From positions 310,001 to 374,000 of the forward strand of contig NZ_CP024847.1 in NCBI RefSeq assembly GCF_002892535.1: a DNA stretch of 64,000 nt. Direction: 5' to 3'. Both the position numbers and the translations under genes were made by a program. This document shows positions 62,465 through 64,000 of this stretch, piece by piece (the stretch's first letter is position 1; each line of letters starts with the position of its first letter). Origin of the DNA: Aquella oligotrophica (GTDB taxonomy: Bacteria; Pseudomonadota; Gammaproteobacteria; Burkholderiales; UBA11063). Under the pieces are notes generated by a model. The model was not told the origin of the DNA. It ran no database searches and saw only the letters and a program-made list of their open reading frames with translations.

Positions 62465-63366
62465 GTTTGTACGCTAAAATAAATCTCTCTAATTATTATA
62501 TAACAAGTCATTATTGTCGCAACTGCTATGGACAACCATTCACTAATTAGAGCAGATAAACCAAATTTGCTAGTTAACTGTAAATTTGCCATCCCGGAAA
62601 CTGCAAAAGGAAAAGTAAATGCTGCTAATCCTACTGAAAACTTACGTCTAAGACATATAACTAAACCAATAACGCTAAATACATTAAATAATAGATTTAG
62701 GTAGAATAAACTAGTGATAAGTAATATTTGATAGCTAACTATAGTGTATTTACTCAATGCTAGTAATAATAAGCTCAGTGGTGCAGCATAAATCCCAGTT
62801 GAATATAATTCAGCGGGAGATAGTGGAGTTATAACCTGCCGTAAGATAATTGCTAAGCTTATAGGGACGATTAGAATTAGTGCGAAAATATAGATATAAT
62901 GGCTAATTATTATTTGTGTATCAGTCCATGCTGAAAGCCCAATTGCAATAAAACCAATTGGTGGAATAAACCAGCTGGGTAAAATTAAGCTTAACTGTTT
63001 GTTTCTAATTTCTTGTGTTGCAAAATACATTAGCAAACTTAGGTGTAGGATAAATGAACTATACCAGAGTATAGAGGAGATGGCGACTTCATAATGGCTA
63101 TGTAGTTTATTCGCCAATATTGCCAGAAACATACTGAATAGTGGTAGATAGCCGCCAGACAGATAATTGTCTAGTTCAGTCTTAAGTAGATCAAAATGGA
63201 TCAAATATTTTGTGGTTTCTATCAAAAATATAACAACTCCGGTGATTAGGAACAAATTACTAAGTCGGTTTAAGTATTGTAGTTGATAAAAACTAGCAAG
63301 TGTAATGCAGCTGATTGCAATGCCATTATAGGCAACTGGGACATTTCTGAGTTTGGAAAGAAGCAT
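62449..63366 (-). CDS. TDT-family (TehA/SLAC1-like) membrane transporter
   Basis: The protein has 305 residues and ten hydrophobic segments, the TehA number. The first segment region (VPVAYNGIAISCITLASFYQL) has the PxxFxGxxxGxxGL-like start of the TDT family, and the central SWFIPPIGFIAIGLSA and GIYAAPLSLLLLA are family features (the conserved PP and APxSL pairs). TehA-type proteins are anion channels or exporters, in E. coli linked with tellurite tolerance. The substrate is not predictable. It is followed upstream by the GntR regulator 37 nt away on the same strand, which may control it. Confidence 0.82.
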   Translation of the reverse strand: MLLSKLRNVPVAYNGIAISCITLASFYQLQYLNRLSNLFLITGVVIFLIETTKYLIHFDLLKTELDNYLSGGYLPLFSMFLAILANKLHSHYEVAISSILWYSSFILHLSLLMYFATQEIRNKQLSLILPSWFIPPIGFIAIGLSAWTDTQIIISHYIYIFALILIVPISLAIILRQVITPLSPAELYSTGIYAAPLSLLLLALSKYTIVSYQILLITSLFYLNLLFNVFSVIGLVICLRRKFSVGLAAFTFPFAVSGMANLQLTSKFGLSALISEWLSIAVATIMTCYIIIREIYFSVQTKKAA

Positions 63367-63403
63367 TTTATATGCGTTTTATAATCAATAGATAAATCAG
63401 ATT

Positions 63404-64000
63404 CTAACTGATAATCTTGTTATTGGATAGAGTTTTTGTAATCTGTTCAATCCCTTTAGTCAAATGTCGATATAATAATTCAGTTGCCTGATCTATTTTT
63501 CGGTTAATACATAATTTGGCAAGAGCTGCATGTTCGGCATGGCTTGGCTTAATTTGCCGATTTAAATTTCCAATATTAGCTAGGTTAGTTAGCCAGTCTT
63601 TAAATTCCTCACATTCATTTCTTATTTTCCAAAGCGCAGGTGAGTTGGCTGTTGCCAAAAGTTTATTATGAAATTCACTATTTAGTTGTGCCCAGTATTC
63701 ATATTGTACTAGCATATCATTGCTCTCAACCTTAGATAGGCTATATAAGCTAGCCATTATCTGAGCTTCCCATTCGGTAGTACCGAAATTGATAGCATCT
63801 TTTAAGAGTAAACATTCAATTTTGGCATGGGCCATAAGACCGTCTCTAACTTCTTCTATCGATAAGGAACTAACCCTGAATCCTGTTTTATCTTTTAATT
63901 CTACTAAATAGGTATTAGCAAGCCTTGCCAAAGCTTCCCGGATTGGACTCATCCCGACTCCAAGTAATTCCTTTAGATATTCGCCTTTTAGTTTTTCACC
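63404..64000 (-). CDS. GntR/FCD-family transcriptional regulator, 5' end outside the window
   Basis: The frame is open to the window edge, so the start is beyond base 64000; an internal ATG at 63952 is not the start. The visible HTH end reads GEKLKGEYLKELLGVGMSPIREALARLA, the GntR recognition helix (VSxxPVREAL). The FCD ligand domain follows: IEEVRDGLMAHAKIECLLL, then FHNKLLATANSPALWKIRNE with a metal His, and SHAEHAALAKLCINRKIDQATELLYRHL with further metal His. FCD regulators sense small organic acids through a metal. The neighbouring TDT transporter is a sensible target. Confidence 0.9.
   Translation of the reverse strand, partial: GEKLKGEYLKELLGVGMSPIREALARLANTYLVELKDKTGFRVSSLSIEEVRDGLMAHAKIECLLLKDAINFGTTEWEAQIMASLYSLSKVESNDMLVQYEYWAQLNSEFHNKLLATANSPALWKIRNECEEFKDWLTNLANIGNLNRQIKPSHAEHAALAKLCINRKIDQATELLYRHLTKGIEQITKTLSNNKIIS

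Noticed and set aside
1-64000. CRISPR array, insertion sequence or prophage
   Set aside because: No regularly spaced direct repeats, transposase, integrase or phage structural genes are seen, and no long terminal repeats flank any segment.

Overview
The window is an AT-rich bacterial chromosome segment with compact single-copy genes and no rRNA, tRNA, CRISPR array, transposase or phage gene that I can see. Gene content points to a Gram-negative betaproteobacterium close to the Neisseriales. The signs are LPS-related genes (an LptM-like lipoprotein, gmhB, pagP), a PHA regulator/phasin pair (phaR and a phasin), a dihydrolipoyl dehydrogenase carrying its own lipoyl domain, a TadA with an extra N-terminal helical domain of the kind seen in Neisseria, and a PlsC with a Glu instead of Asp in the HX4D box. 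A low-GC, Aquella-like organism would fit, but this placement is inference from gene content and was not tested.

Layout. 1-0.7 kb: end of a flavin reductase, the LptM-like lipoprotein, and a 32-residue membrane peptide on the other strand. 1-9.4 kb is accessory: several lipoproteins, an XRE regulator convergent with a membrane-anchored KAP-type NTPase (possibly one gene split in two by a one-base deletion), a LuxR-type regulator with a tautomerase, and a 676-residue lipoprotein. 9.4-16 kb: metH-cutA, a periplasmic cyclophilin, and a large secreted chitin-targeted lytic polysaccharide monooxygenase. 16-25.5 kb (plus strand): deoD, adc, then glyS-gmhB-plsC-rsmE-lipoprotein-ABC exporter-ispB, tightly packed. 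25.5-35.3 kb (minus strand): tadA overlapping a fosA-like gene, an NTF2-like protein, two tandem FGE/SUMF-type proteins, a SIMPL protein, a Bcr/CflA-type drug exporter, a DUF4239-like protein, a hydrolase, rimO and phaR. 35.4-38.3 kb: phasin, a membrane class III cyclase and pagP. 38.4-44.1 kb: nitronate monooxygenase, ABC-F protein, NlpC/P60 hydrolase and a Kef-type antiporter broken by a frameshift. 44.3-54.1 kb: alr, thioesterase, purE-purK, POT peptide transporter, CPBP protease, lpdA, a frameshifted glutamine amidotransferase and a RecF-like ATPase. 54.1-64 kb: a small outer-membrane barrel, greA, two short Lys/His-rich exported proteins, a peroxiredoxin, a Nif3 protein, GNAT, hydrolase, MFS and TDT transporters, lipoproteins, and a GntR regulator cut by the window edge.

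Main points of interest: the KAP NTPase cassette near 3-5.6 kb; two genes each disrupted by loss of one G in a short G run (43860-43864 and 52436-52441), while other G6 runs in the window are intact; an imperfect palindrome lying between the -35 and -10 of the phasin promoter, a natural candidate for the PhaR operator; an 11-bp-arm inverted repeat immediately before the peroxiredoxin ribosome binding site; and short exported or membrane proteins of 32 and 58 residues that are easily missed.
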